Below are positions 6,848 to 13,737 of a stretch of DNA of 15,234 bases, one piece after another. Source of the stretch: Dehalococcoidia bacterium UBA2777 (lineage in GTDB: Bacteria; Chloroflexota; Dehalococcoidia; UBA2247; UBA2777); contig DEIJ01000027.1 in the NCBI GenBank assembly GCA_002352365.1, positions 1 through 15,234 of the forward strand. Reading direction: 5' to 3'. The notes beneath the pieces are model-generated. The model was not told the DNA's origin and searched no databases. It worked only from the letters and a program-made list of their open reading frames with translations. Numbering within the stretch: the stretch's first letter is position 1; each line of letters starts with the position of its first letter. The position numbers and the translations under genes are program-made.

Positions 6848-8527
6848 TTGAAAAGAGGAGCCTGGCTCGATCAAGAGAAAATAGGGGGAATTGAGCAAAG
6901 AGATGCCGAATGGGAGAGGCAGGCATCAGAGTCCCCACAAAGGAAAAACCATTTTATTACCACCTCGAGTATGCCCGTTGAATGCCTTTATACCCCAAGT
7001 CATATAGCTGAACTAGATTACTTGAAGGACTTGGGGTTTCCCGGAGAATATCCTTTTACCCGAGGTGTTCATCATACCGGGTATAGGGGGCGACTGTGGA
7101 CTATGCGCATGTTCTCTGGCTATGGAACAGCCGAGGAGACAAATGCCCGCTTTAAGTATCTTTTGGCCCATGGTGAGACGGGACTTTCTGTTGCTTTTGA
7201 TTACCCCACACTAATAGGTTACGACACCGACCACCCTTTAGCCCGCGGGGAGTTTGGCAAGTGCGGAGTAGCAGTATCTTCACTCAGGGATATGGAGATA
7301 TTATTTGACGGCATTCCGCTGGATGGGGTAACCACTTCGATGACTATTAATGGCCCAGCAGCGGCGATTTGGGCAATGTATATCGTGGCTGCCGAAAAGC
7401 AGGGGATTCCTATGGCAAAGCTGGGGGGGACAATCCAGAATGACATCCTTAAGGAGTATATCGCTCAGGCCTCCTATATCTTCCCCCCTCGTCCCTCTCT
7501 ACGGCTGGTAGCGGATACCTTCGAGTTTGGCTCAAAGTATTTGCCGCTGTGGAATACTATCAGCATCAGCGGCTATCATATTCGGGAGGCGGGGGCAACA
7601 GCTCAACAGGAGCTTGCCTTCACCCTCGCTGATGGATTCACCTACGTTCAAGCCGGGATCGAGCGGGGCCTAAAGGTGGATGAGTTTGCCCCTCGACTTT
7701 CGTTCTTCTTTAACTGCCACAATGATTTCTTTGAGGAGATAGCCAAGTTCCGGGCAGCACGACGCATCTGGGCCAGAGAAATGCGGGAGCGATTTGGCGC
7801 CAACAAGGAACGCTCCCGATGGCTGCGCTTCCATACTCAGACGGCAGGATGCTCGCTGACGGCTTGCCAGCCAGAAAATAATATCATTCGCACCACAATT
7901 CAAGCCTTGGCTGCGGCATTGGGAGGAACACAATCGCTACATACTAACTCTATGGATGAAGCGTTGACCTTGCCCTCAGAGAAGGCAGTCCGCATTGCCT
8001 TACGCACCCAGCAGATCATTGCCCACGAGAGTGGGGTGACCAATAGTGTTGACCCCCTTGGTGGCAGCTTTATGGTAGAGGCACTCACCAATCAAACAGA
8101 GCAAGCGGCGTACCAATATTTCACGAAGATCAGTTCCCTGGGGGGTGTCATCCCGGCCATTGAACAGGGCTTCTTCCAAAAAGAGATTGCTCACTCTGCC
8201 TATCGCTACCAACAAGAGGTTGAGAGCAAGGAGAGAGTTATTGTAGGAGTTAATGAGTATACCTCAGATGAACCAATAGATATACCGAAGTTAACTATGG
8301 ATCAGGAGGGAGAGAGGCGTCATTTGGAGCGGCTAAACCGAGTGAGGCGAGAACGGGATAACAGGGCTGTAGCGCAGAAGCTGCGGGAACTCCATAGTGC
8401 TGCTCAAGGAGATAAAAAACTGATGCCTTGTATTCTAGAGGCAGTACGAGAGTATGCTACCTTGGGGGAGATTTGTGATGTTTTGCGTGAGGTCTTCGGA
8501 GAATATAGAGAATTGGTGATAATCTAA
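6848..8527 (+). CDS. icmA: Adenosylcobalamin-dependent acyl-CoA mutase, large subunit, isobutyryl-CoA-mutase-like
   Basis: The 559 residues are a complete mutase TIM-barrel subunit with the family markers: GEYPFTRGVHHTGYRGRLWTMR, GLSVAFD (Ser114), TSMTINGP, GTIQNDILKEYIA, SISGYHIREAGAT (Tyr243-His244), APRLSFFF (Arg283, Ser285), HTQTAG and GGTQSLHTNS. It ends just after LGEICDVLREVFGEY, so it lacks the cobalamin-binding domain, which must come from a separate small subunit. In methylmalonyl-CoA mutase, Tyr89 and Arg207 bind the substrate carboxylate. Here those positions, on the same numbering, are Phe89 (RMFSG) and Gln207 (YIAQAS), as in isobutyryl-CoA mutase. Likely reaction: isobutyryl-CoA to n-butyryl-CoA, or a related unbranched/branched pair. 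The position that is Asp in 2-hydroxyisobutyryl-CoA mutase is Ala116 here. The start is TTG at 6848, 10 nt after AGGAG. General annotation pipelines would say methylmalonyl-CoA mutase; family certain, substrate inferred. Confidence 0.85.
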   Translation: MKRGAWLDQEKIGGIEQRDAEWERQASESPQRKNHFITTSSMPVECLYTPSHIAELDYLKDLGFPGEYPFTRGVHHTGYRGRLWTMRMFSGYGTAEETNARFKYLLAHGETGLSVAFDYPTLIGYDTDHPLARGEFGKCGVAVSSLRDMEILFDGIPLDGVTTSMTINGPAAAIWAMYIVAAEKQGIPMAKLGGTIQNDILKEYIAQASYIFPPRPSLRLVADTFEFGSKYLPLWNTISISGYHIREAGATAQQELAFTLADGFTYVQAGIERGLKVDEFAPRLSFFFNCHNDFFEEIAKFRAARRIWAREMRERFGANKERSRWLRFHTQTAGCSLTACQPENNIIRTTIQALAAALGGTQSLHTNSMDEALTLPSEKAVRIALRTQQIIAHESGVTNSVDPLGGSFMVEALTNQTEQAAYQYFTKISSLGGVIPAIEQGFFQKEIAHSAYRYQQEVESKERVIVGVNEYTSDEPIDIPKLTMDQEGERRHLERLNRVRRERDNRAVAQKLRELHSAAQGDKKLMPCILEAVREYATLGEICDVLREVFGEYRELVII

Positions 8528-8574
8528 ACCACCAAAAGTAGGGTGATTTTAAAAGTCTGTCGGAGGGAGGTATT

Positions 8575-9669
8575 ATGCGAGTTACTCTAAGTGTGATCAA
8601 GGCTGATGTTGGTGGTTATGTAGGCCACTCCAGCTCTCATCCTGAGGTGTTAAGCAAAGCCGAAGAGTGCCTTAAGCCGAGTAGAGATAATGGCCTGCTC
8701 ATCGATTTCTGTGTTACCCGGTGTGGGGATGATTTGGAGCTGATCATGACACACCAACAGGGGGAAGATGATGAGCGTATCCATAAGTTAGCTTGGGATA
8801 CTTTTGTAGAATGTACTGCGGTGGCCAAACGGCTAAAGCTTCATGGGGCGGGGCAAGATCTCCTTGCCGATGCCTTCTCCGGCACCATCAAGGGGATGGG
8901 TCCTGGGGTAGCCGAGATGCAATTTGAGGAACGAGAAGCTGAGACGATAATAGTATTAATGGCTGATAAGACCTCGTCCGGGGCATGGAACTTGCCACTT
9001 TACAAGATGTTCGCCGATCCGTTTAACACCATCGGACTAGTCATCGCCCCCAATATGCATTCGGGATTTTCCTTCGAGGTGCATGATGTCAAGGAGCACA
9101 AAAAGATTGTGTTTTCCGCCCCGGAGGAAATATATGATATGTTGATTTTTTTGGGTTCACCAAGCCGCTATGCAGCTAAAGCAGTACATCATCGGGAGAC
9201 AAATGAAATAGCTGCTGTCTCCTCCACTCAGCGTCTCTCTTTAATCGCAGGCAGATATGTGGGGAAGGATGATCCGGTATGCGTGGTGCGCTCTCAAGGG
9301 CAATTCCCCGCTGTAGGTGAGATTCTCGAGCCATTCACTATGCCTCAGCTAGTAGAGGGATGGATGCGTGGTTCACACCATGGCCCGCTTATGCCGGTAG
9401 CCACCCATCAATCTAATCCCTCCCGCTTCGATGGCCCCCCTCGGGTGACTTGCCTCGGCTTCCAGCTTAATGAGGGTAAGTTAGTGGGGCCGCGGGATAT
9501 GTTCGATGACCCCGCCTTCGATGAGGCACGACGTATGGCGGGTGAGGTGGCCGATTACATGCGCCGCCATGGTCCCTTTGAACCCCATCGCCTTCCCTTG
9601 GAGGGGATGGAATATACTACTATGCCTGGGGTAATGAAAAGGTTGGAGGGCAGATTTATCGACTTCTAA
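8575..9669 (+). CDS. fbp: Bifunctional fructose-1,6-bisphosphate aldolase/phosphatase (class V)
   Basis: A one-enzyme gluconeogenic step that condenses dihydroxyacetone phosphate with glyceraldehyde 3-phosphate and then dephosphorylates the product to fructose 6-phosphate, with Mg2+. The start MRVTLSVIKADVGGYVGHSS is the family signature. Metal ligands are visible as Asp11, His18, Asp52-Asp53, Gln94, Asp131 and Asp232-Asp233. The Schiff-base Lys231 and Tyr228 sit in RYVGKDDP, and Lys132 follows Asp131. The 364-residue length is normal. GGAGGGAGG ends 4-5 nt before the ATG. This type is typical of archaea and deep-branching, often thermophilic, bacteria, so it points to an ancestral-type gluconeogenesis from acyl-CoA or CO2-derived carbon. 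The gene lies 47 nt after the mutase and 74 nt before rdgB, probably in the same transcript. Confidence 0.95.
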   Translation: MRVTLSVIKADVGGYVGHSSSHPEVLSKAEECLKPSRDNGLLIDFCVTRCGDDLELIMTHQQGEDDERIHKLAWDTFVECTAVAKRLKLHGAGQDLLADAFSGTIKGMGPGVAEMQFEEREAETIIVLMADKTSSGAWNLPLYKMFADPFNTIGLVIAPNMHSGFSFEVHDVKEHKKIVFSAPEEIYDMLIFLGSPSRYAAKAVHHRETNEIAAVSSTQRLSLIAGRYVGKDDPVCVVRSQGQFPAVGEILEPFTMPQLVEGWMRGSHHGPLMPVATHQSNPSRFDGPPRVTCLGFQLNEGKLVGPRDMFDDPAFDEARRMAGEVADYMRRHGPFEPHRLPLEGMEYTTMPGVMKRLEGRFIDF

Positions 9670-9743
9670 ACCACCCCAAGAAAATGCGATGACTCTCTTA
9701 GGGGCAGTAATGAATTTAAGGAAGATTTCACAGGGTTGGTTCG

Positions 9744-10340
9744 ATGCCCAAGCTTCTGCTGGCTACCACAAACCCGGCTAAACTGAGAGAGTATTTGTTG
9801 CTTCTTGGTGATCTCCCTTGGCGGCTGGTTACTCCAGCGGAAGAAGGCCTCAAGATAGTGGTAGATGAAACAGGCACCACTTTAGAGGAGAATGCCAAGC
9901 TTAAAGCTTCAGCTTATGCAGATCAAAGCCAACTTCTTACTCTGGCTGATGACTCTGGGCTTGAGGTAGATGTTCTAGGTGGTGAGCCAGGCCCATTATC
10001 CTCTCGCTATGCTGGACAGGGTGCTTCGGATAAGGAGAAGATGGCTCTCCTTTTATCCCGGCTTCGTGGCATACCTTGGGAAAGGCGCTCTGCCTGCTTC
10101 AGATGTGTTATTGCTATTGCCTCACCCCGGGGGGGAATAGAGCTCTGTGGTGGGGAATGTCAGGGCGCAATCTCATTTCAGCCCAGAGGTGGGCAAGGTT
10201 TCGGCTATGATCCTATCTTTTACCTGCCCCAACGGGGCAAAACAATGGCCGAGCTCTCAGTGGAGGAGAAAAACAAGCTAAGCCATCGGGGTAAAGCGGC
10301 TGAGAAGGCGTGTCAGTTGCTCCGGGAGATTTATTCTTGA
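9744..10340 (+). CDS. rdgB: dITP/XTP pyrophosphatase (non-canonical purine NTP house-cleaning)
   Basis: RdgB/HAM1-family enzyme that hydrolyses dITP, XTP and ITP to monophosphates, keeping deaminated purines out of nucleic acids. The 198 residues show the family motifs in order: LATTNPAKLREY at 6-17, LADDSGLEVDVLGG at 67-80 with the metal-binding Asp69-Asp70, GFGYDPIF at 152-159, and SHRGKA at 180-185. Length is standard. The ribosome binding site before the ATG at 9744 is weak. The stop overlaps the preferred moaA start as TTGA, indicating coupled translation. Endonuclease V in the left operon repairs the same lesion, inosine, after incorporation, so the window carries both preventive and repair steps, although in different operons. 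Confidence 0.95.
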   Translation: MPKLLLATTNPAKLREYLLLLGDLPWRLVTPAEEGLKIVVDETGTTLEENAKLKASAYADQSQLLTLADDSGLEVDVLGGEPGPLSSRYAGQGASDKEKMALLLSRLRGIPWERRSACFRCVIAIASPRGGIELCGGECQGAISFQPRGGQGFGYDPIFYLPQRGKTMAELSVEEKNKLSHRGKAAEKACQLLREIYS

Positions 10341-11320
10341 GCGGTATCTCCGATTCATTCCAACGGCCGATAAATTATCTGCGAATCTCGGTTACCGACC
10401 GTTGCAATCTGCGGTGCATTTATTGTATGCCTTCTCAAGGCATATCCTTAGTGCCTCATGGTGAGCTTCTCTCCTACGAGGAAATCCTGGTCGTGGTTCG
10501 TGCCGCAGTTGAGCTGAATATTACCAGGGTGAGACTTACTGGTGGGGAGCCTTTAGTAAGGTCAAAGCTGGTTGATCTGGTTAGAATGCTGTCGAGTACG
10601 GAAGGCATCGATGATCTCTCCTTAACTACAAATGGGGTACTGCTAAGACACTACGCTCCAGCCTTAAAGAAAGCTGGCCTCAAGCGAGTAAACATAAGTC
10701 TTGACAGTCTCCAAAAAGATAGATTCCGCTATATCACTGGCTATGATGGGTTGGCTGAGGTGCTGCAGGGTATTGAAGCAGCCCACGATGCTGGCCTTGA
10801 GCCAGTTAAGATAAACACTGTGGTTATGCGGGGCATAAATGATACTGAGATAATCGACTTTGCTCATCTTGCCCAGGAGGGGTGGCATGTGCGCTTTATC
10901 GAGCTGATGCCAAATCAATTCGCGGTGCAATTTTTCAACCTTAGTTTTATGTCAGCTTACCAGGTGAAGCAGCAGCTTACCTCTTTGGGAAATCTTGAGT
11001 CCTGCTTATCCAGTAGCGGCAATGGCCCGGCAAAATACTATCGCCTCCCTGGGGCGAAGGGCACCATTGGCTTTATTACCCCAGTGAGTGAACACTTCTG
11101 CTTTAGCTGCAATCGACTCCGCCTCACCGCCCAGGGGGGGCTCCTCCCCTGCCTTTTGTCTGATGAACAGATAGATGTTAAACAGCCATTGCGCCGTGGT
11201 GCTTTGCCTGATGAACTGAAGCAGTTGCTTGAGCAGGCGGTTGCCGCTAAACCACCAGGACATCGGTTGGCACAAGGGGTTATTCCTCAAAGGCGATCGA
11301 TGTCTCAGGTAGGAGGGTAA
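10337..11320 (+). CDS. moaA: GTP 3',8-cyclase MoaA (radical SAM, molybdenum cofactor biosynthesis)
   Basis: First step of molybdopterin synthesis: radical SAM cyclisation of GTP to 3',8-cyclo-7,8-dihydro-GTP. The 327 residues hold the SAM-binding cluster CNLRCIYC (Cys23, 27, 30), the GGEP motif at 69-72, the C-terminal cluster (Cys255, 258, 272, in FCFSCNRLRL and LLPCL) that binds GTP, and the essential Gly-Gly tail (SMSQVGG). The frame is open to a GTG at 10310, but that start would sit inside rdgB with poor spacing. TTG at 10337 lies 8 nt after GGGAG, overlaps the rdgB stop and gives the usual short N-terminus (GISDSFQRPINYLRISVTDRCN), so it is preferred. The stop overlaps the moaC ATG by one base. 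Needs 4Fe-4S clusters, so anaerobic or well-protected conditions. Confidence 0.96.
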   Translation: MSGISDSFQRPINYLRISVTDRCNLRCIYCMPSQGISLVPHGELLSYEEILVVVRAAVELNITRVRLTGGEPLVRSKLVDLVRMLSSTEGIDDLSLTTNGVLLRHYAPALKKAGLKRVNISLDSLQKDRFRYITGYDGLAEVLQGIEAAHDAGLEPVKINTVVMRGINDTEIIDFAHLAQEGWHVRFIELMPNQFAVQFFNLSFMSAYQVKQQLTSLGNLESCLSSSGNGPAKYYRLPGAKGTIGFITPVSEHFCFSCNRLRLTAQGGLLPCLLSDEQIDVKQPLRRGALPDELKQLLEQAVAAKPPGHRLAQGVIPQRRSMSQVGG

Positions 11321-11799
11321 TGAAACAAGTAGTCTCCTTGAACTCTCTAGAACGAGCCCGCATGGTGGATATAAGTGGAAAGCCCGATACCGAGCGTCAG
11401 GCGGTGGCCAAGGGCATAGTGAAGATGCAACCAGCTACACTGCAGTCACTACGGCGGGGGGGATTGGCTAAAGGGGACGCTTTGGCAGTGGCCCAGATAG
11501 CCGGCGTCATGGCGGCAAAGCAAACCCCGCACCTTATCCCGCTGTGCCATCCTTTGCTGCTCACCAGTGTCAGGGTGGAATTTCAACTGGATGAGGGAAA
11601 GGGTGAGGTTGAGATTACCGCTAAAGCTTCCGTCACTGGGAAAACTGGAGCAGAGATGGAAGCGCTTACTGCTACAGCCATAAGCGCATTGACTATTTAT
11701 GATATGTGTAAGGGGATAGATCCGTCAATGCGCATTGAGGCAATCCGCCTAGTAAGGAAAAGCGGCGGCCAGAGTGGAGTTGTTGAGCTAGAGCACTAA
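11320..11799 (+). CDS. moaC: Cyclic pyranopterin monophosphate synthase MoaC
   Basis: Converts the MoaA product to cyclic pyranopterin monophosphate, precursor of molybdopterin. The 159 residues match the family throughout, starting MVDISGKPDTERQAVAKG after a short lead. Active-site positions coincide with the E. coli numbering: Arg26, Lys51, Lys67, His77 (IPLCHPLL), Glu112 and Glu114 (TGAEMEAL), Asp128 and Lys131 (YDMCKGIDP). The ATG overlaps the moaA stop (TAATG) and follows AGGAGGG. Only moaA and moaC are here; moaD, moaE, moeA and mobA must lie elsewhere if the pathway is complete. Its last 12 nt overlap the convergent small-protein gene, leaving no room for a terminator between the operons. 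Confidence 0.97.
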   Translation: MKQVVSLNSLERARMVDISGKPDTERQAVAKGIVKMQPATLQSLRRGGLAKGDALAVAQIAGVMAAKQTPHLIPLCHPLLLTSVRVEFQLDEGKGEVEITAKASVTGKTGAEMEALTATAISALTIYDMCKGIDPSMRIEAIRLVRKSGGQSGVVELEH

Positions 11800-12099
11800 G
11801 GCGAGGATGATTAGCAGGAAGATCATTGGCCCGGCTATTATTCCAATTCTCTTCAGTTCAGCGAATAACCGAGGATATGGTGGGGTAACCGGCGAAGGGC
11901 GTGAAGCGGAGGCAATATGAGGAGTGGCCTTCACCGGGATAACAGCTTGCTTAGCTGTCCGAGGCGGGGTTGCCTTGAGCTTACTAGCCTGCTTAGAGCC
12001 AGTAGGTAGGGGGCGTCGTCGAGCAGCAGATCTCTTCTTTTTGTTTTTCGCTCCTTTGCCCTGAGTGGTTTTTTTGGTTGCCGGTGAACCTTTAGGCAT
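11788..12099 (-). CDS. Small Lys/Ala/Pro-rich protein with C-terminal membrane anchor
   Basis: I do not recognise this family. The 103 residues divide in two: about 75 strongly basic, low-complexity residues rich in Lys, Arg, Ala, Pro, Ser and Thr (for example KGAKNKKKRSAARRRPLP), then a short linker (YPRLFAELKRI) and a hydrophobic segment IGIIAGPMIFLLIILALVL that ends the protein. This looks like a tail-anchored protein whose basic part stays in the cytoplasm and might touch nucleic acid or phospholipid; that is inference. The ATG at 12099 overlaps the recX stop by 8 nt and lies 8 nt after GGGAG; a GTG at 12114 in the same frame is an alternative. The tight overlap with recX and the intact frame argue that it is real, but low complexity lowers certainty. 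Confidence 0.6.
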   Translation of the reverse strand: MPKGSPATKKTTQGKGAKNKKKRSAARRRPLPTGSKQASKLKATPPRTAKQAVIPVKATPHIASASRPSPVTPPYPRLFAELKRIGIIAGPMIFLLIILALVL

Positions 12100-12586
12100 T
12101 TTGCTCTCTCCCACTCCTCTCCTGCCACAGCCGCTTTACCACTCGCTGAGTCAGCTCATAATTGAAACCTCGCCGCCAAAGGTAGGCGCTAAGCTTATGA
12201 TGAAAAGAGGAGTAGTCTGAGCTGGCCAAAACCTTGGCTTTTTTCTGGGCTGCCTTATAAGCGCTGCTCTCTTCGTCAATCTCACCGATAGTCTCGGCGA
12301 TAGTCTCAGAGTCAATCCCCTTCCGCTTCAGCTCCGATCTGAGGGCAGTCGAGCTACGCGGACTAAATGACTCCCGACTATCCCGCCAAAATCGGGCAAA
12401 GGCAACATCATCCACTATCCCTTGTTGTTTCAACTTAGCGAGCGCACTTTCTATAAAATAATTCTCATACCCATGGCGCTTCAGGTAAATCCTCAGTTCA
12501 ACTTCACTGCGGGGACGATAACTCAAATAATTATAAGCGGCATCGAGGCAATGCTCAACCTCTGGAGAGGAACCCGAACTACTCAT
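12092..12586 (-). CDS. recX: Regulatory protein RecX
   Basis: RecX binds within the RecA filament groove and restrains RecA activity. The 164 residues form the three tandem three-helix repeats of the family: AAYNYLSYRPRSEVELRIYLKR, then LKQQGIVDDVAFARFWRDSR, with SPRSSTALRSELKRKGI and a C-terminal HHKLSAYLWRRGFNYELTQRVVKRL. The ATG at 12586 overlaps the end of recA by 8 nt (ATGAGTAG), so the two are co-translated, giving RecX in proportion to RecA. Length is typical. Its own stop overlaps the next small gene by 8 nt, continuing the chain of coupled genes. Confidence 0.93.
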   Translation of the reverse strand: MSSSGSSPEVEHCLDAAYNYLSYRPRSEVELRIYLKRHGYENYFIESALAKLKQQGIVDDVAFARFWRDSRESFSPRSSTALRSELKRKGIDSETIAETIGEIDEESSAYKAAQKKAKVLASSDYSSFHHKLSAYLWRRGFNYELTQRVVKRLWQERSGREQNA

Positions 12587-13637
12587 CTAAAAGAATTTTT
12601 CCTGCTTCATCACTAAGCGCTCTTTTTCCGAGGGAGGGGGGGGCTGGTGCAAAAGCGCTGCTTGACTTGATTTGATGCTCTACCTCGGCGGCAAGCTCAG
12701 GATGCTCTCTCAGATGCTCTTTAGCATTCTCCCGCCCTTGCCCCAGGCGAGTATCGCCAAAGGAGAAAAAGGTACCGGCTTTCTTTATTATCCCCATCCC
12801 TATACCCAAGTCAATAAGGTCACCTTCTTTGCTTATTCCGTGGTCGAACATAATGTCAAACTCAGCTGATCGGAAAGGAGGGGCAACCTTATTCTTAACC
12901 ACCTTGGCTCTAACCCGGTTGCCTATTATTTCACTACCTTGCTTGATAGAATCTATTCGCCTCAGGTCTATTCTCACCGAACTATAAAACTTTAGTGCCC
13001 TCCCCCCCGGGGTTACCTCAGGACTACCGAAGAAAACTCCCACCTTCTCCCGGAGCTGGTTGATAAATATCGCTACGGTGTGAGACCGGCTGATGGCAGC
13101 AGTCAGCTTCCTGAGTGCTTGAGACATCAGCCTTGCCTGCAAGCCAATCTGGGCATCCCCCATATCGCCTTCAATTTCTGCTCTAGGCACTAAGGCAGCT
13201 ACAGTATCGATAACGATCACATCCACTGCTCCGCTTCTTATCAGCATCTCGGTGATCTCTAATGCCTGCTCTGCTGTATCTGGCTGGGAGATAAGAAGGT
13301 CATCAATCTTAACCCCACAATGGGTGACATAAGTGGGATCGAGGGCGTGTTCCACGTCTATATAGGCGGCTACACCCTCTCGTTTTTGAGCTTCAGCCAT
13401 GATGTGAAAGGCAAGGGTCGATTTGCCTGAAGACTCGGGGCCGAAAATCTCAATTATTCGCCCGCGGGGAACTCCACCCACGCCTAGAACTAGATCGAGC
13501 GAGATTGAACCTGTAGGGATAACCTCTATTGCCAACATGGTGGAAGCTTCCCCCAGCTTCATAATCGACCCTTTGCCAAATTGTTTTTCAATCTGCTCCA
13601 CAGCTGAGTCTAGGGCTTTGCTCTTCTCAGTGGTCAT
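12579..13637 (-). CDS. recA: Recombinase RecA
   Basis: ATP-dependent strand-exchange protein for recombinational repair, and co-protease for LexA-type repressors. The 352 residues have the N-terminal polymerisation helix (QIEKQFGKGSIMKL), Walker A GPESSGKST at 66-74, catalytic Glu96 (DVEHALDP), Walker B VIVIDTV ending near Asp144, Gln194 in FINQLREKVG, and a normal L2 loop (FFGSPEVTPGGRALKFYSS). The C-terminus is acidic and short (AGKILLDE). The ATG at 13637 follows GGGAG by 8 nt. It lies 100 nt after the stop of the GalT-like gene, enough space for its own promoter. I find no clear LexA operator of either the proteobacterial or the Gram-positive GAAC-N4-GTTC type in that gap. Confidence 0.98.
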   Translation of the reverse strand: MTTEKSKALDSAVEQIEKQFGKGSIMKLGEASTMLAIEVIPTGSISLDLVLGVGGVPRGRIIEIFGPESSGKSTLAFHIMAEAQKREGVAAYIDVEHALDPTYVTHCGVKIDDLLISQPDTAEQALEITEMLIRSGAVDVIVIDTVAALVPRAEIEGDMGDAQIGLQARLMSQALRKLTAAISRSHTVAIFINQLREKVGVFFGSPEVTPGGRALKFYSSVRIDLRRIDSIKQGSEIIGNRVRAKVVKNKVAPPFRSAEFDIMFDHGISKEGDLIDLGIGMGIIKKAGTFFSFGDTRLGQGRENAKEHLREHPELAAEVEHQIKSSSAFAPAPPSLGKRALSDEAGKILLDE

Positions 13638-13665
13638 TGCTCAACTCCCACAATTCACCGTCACC

Positions 13666-13694
13666 ATGATAACACCAGGCTTGATCCAACACAA
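13666..13694 (-). promoter_or_regulatory. Weak candidate promoter for recA-recX
   Basis: On the minus strand TATCAT (13671-13666, five of six matches to the -10 box) lies 17 nt after TTGTGT (13694-13689, three of six matches to the -35 box). It would give a leader of about 20 nt that still contains the GGGAG ribosome binding site. The poor -35 box keeps confidence low; read-through from the GalT-like gene is the alternative. Confidence 0.3.
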
Positions 13695-13737
13695 GGCTGA
13701 GGGCGATCGCTTCCCGACATTGTCACATTGCATTTGC

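Noticed and set aside
8524..9676. The same string CTAAACCACC at the stops of the mutase and the aldolase/phosphatase
   Set aside because: Ten bases at two adjacent stop codons with no further similarity or pairing; likely coincidence.
13703..13710. GCGATCGC octamer between recA and the GalT-like gene
   Set aside because: Resembles the cyanobacterial HIP1 core, but I noticed only this copy; treated as chance.
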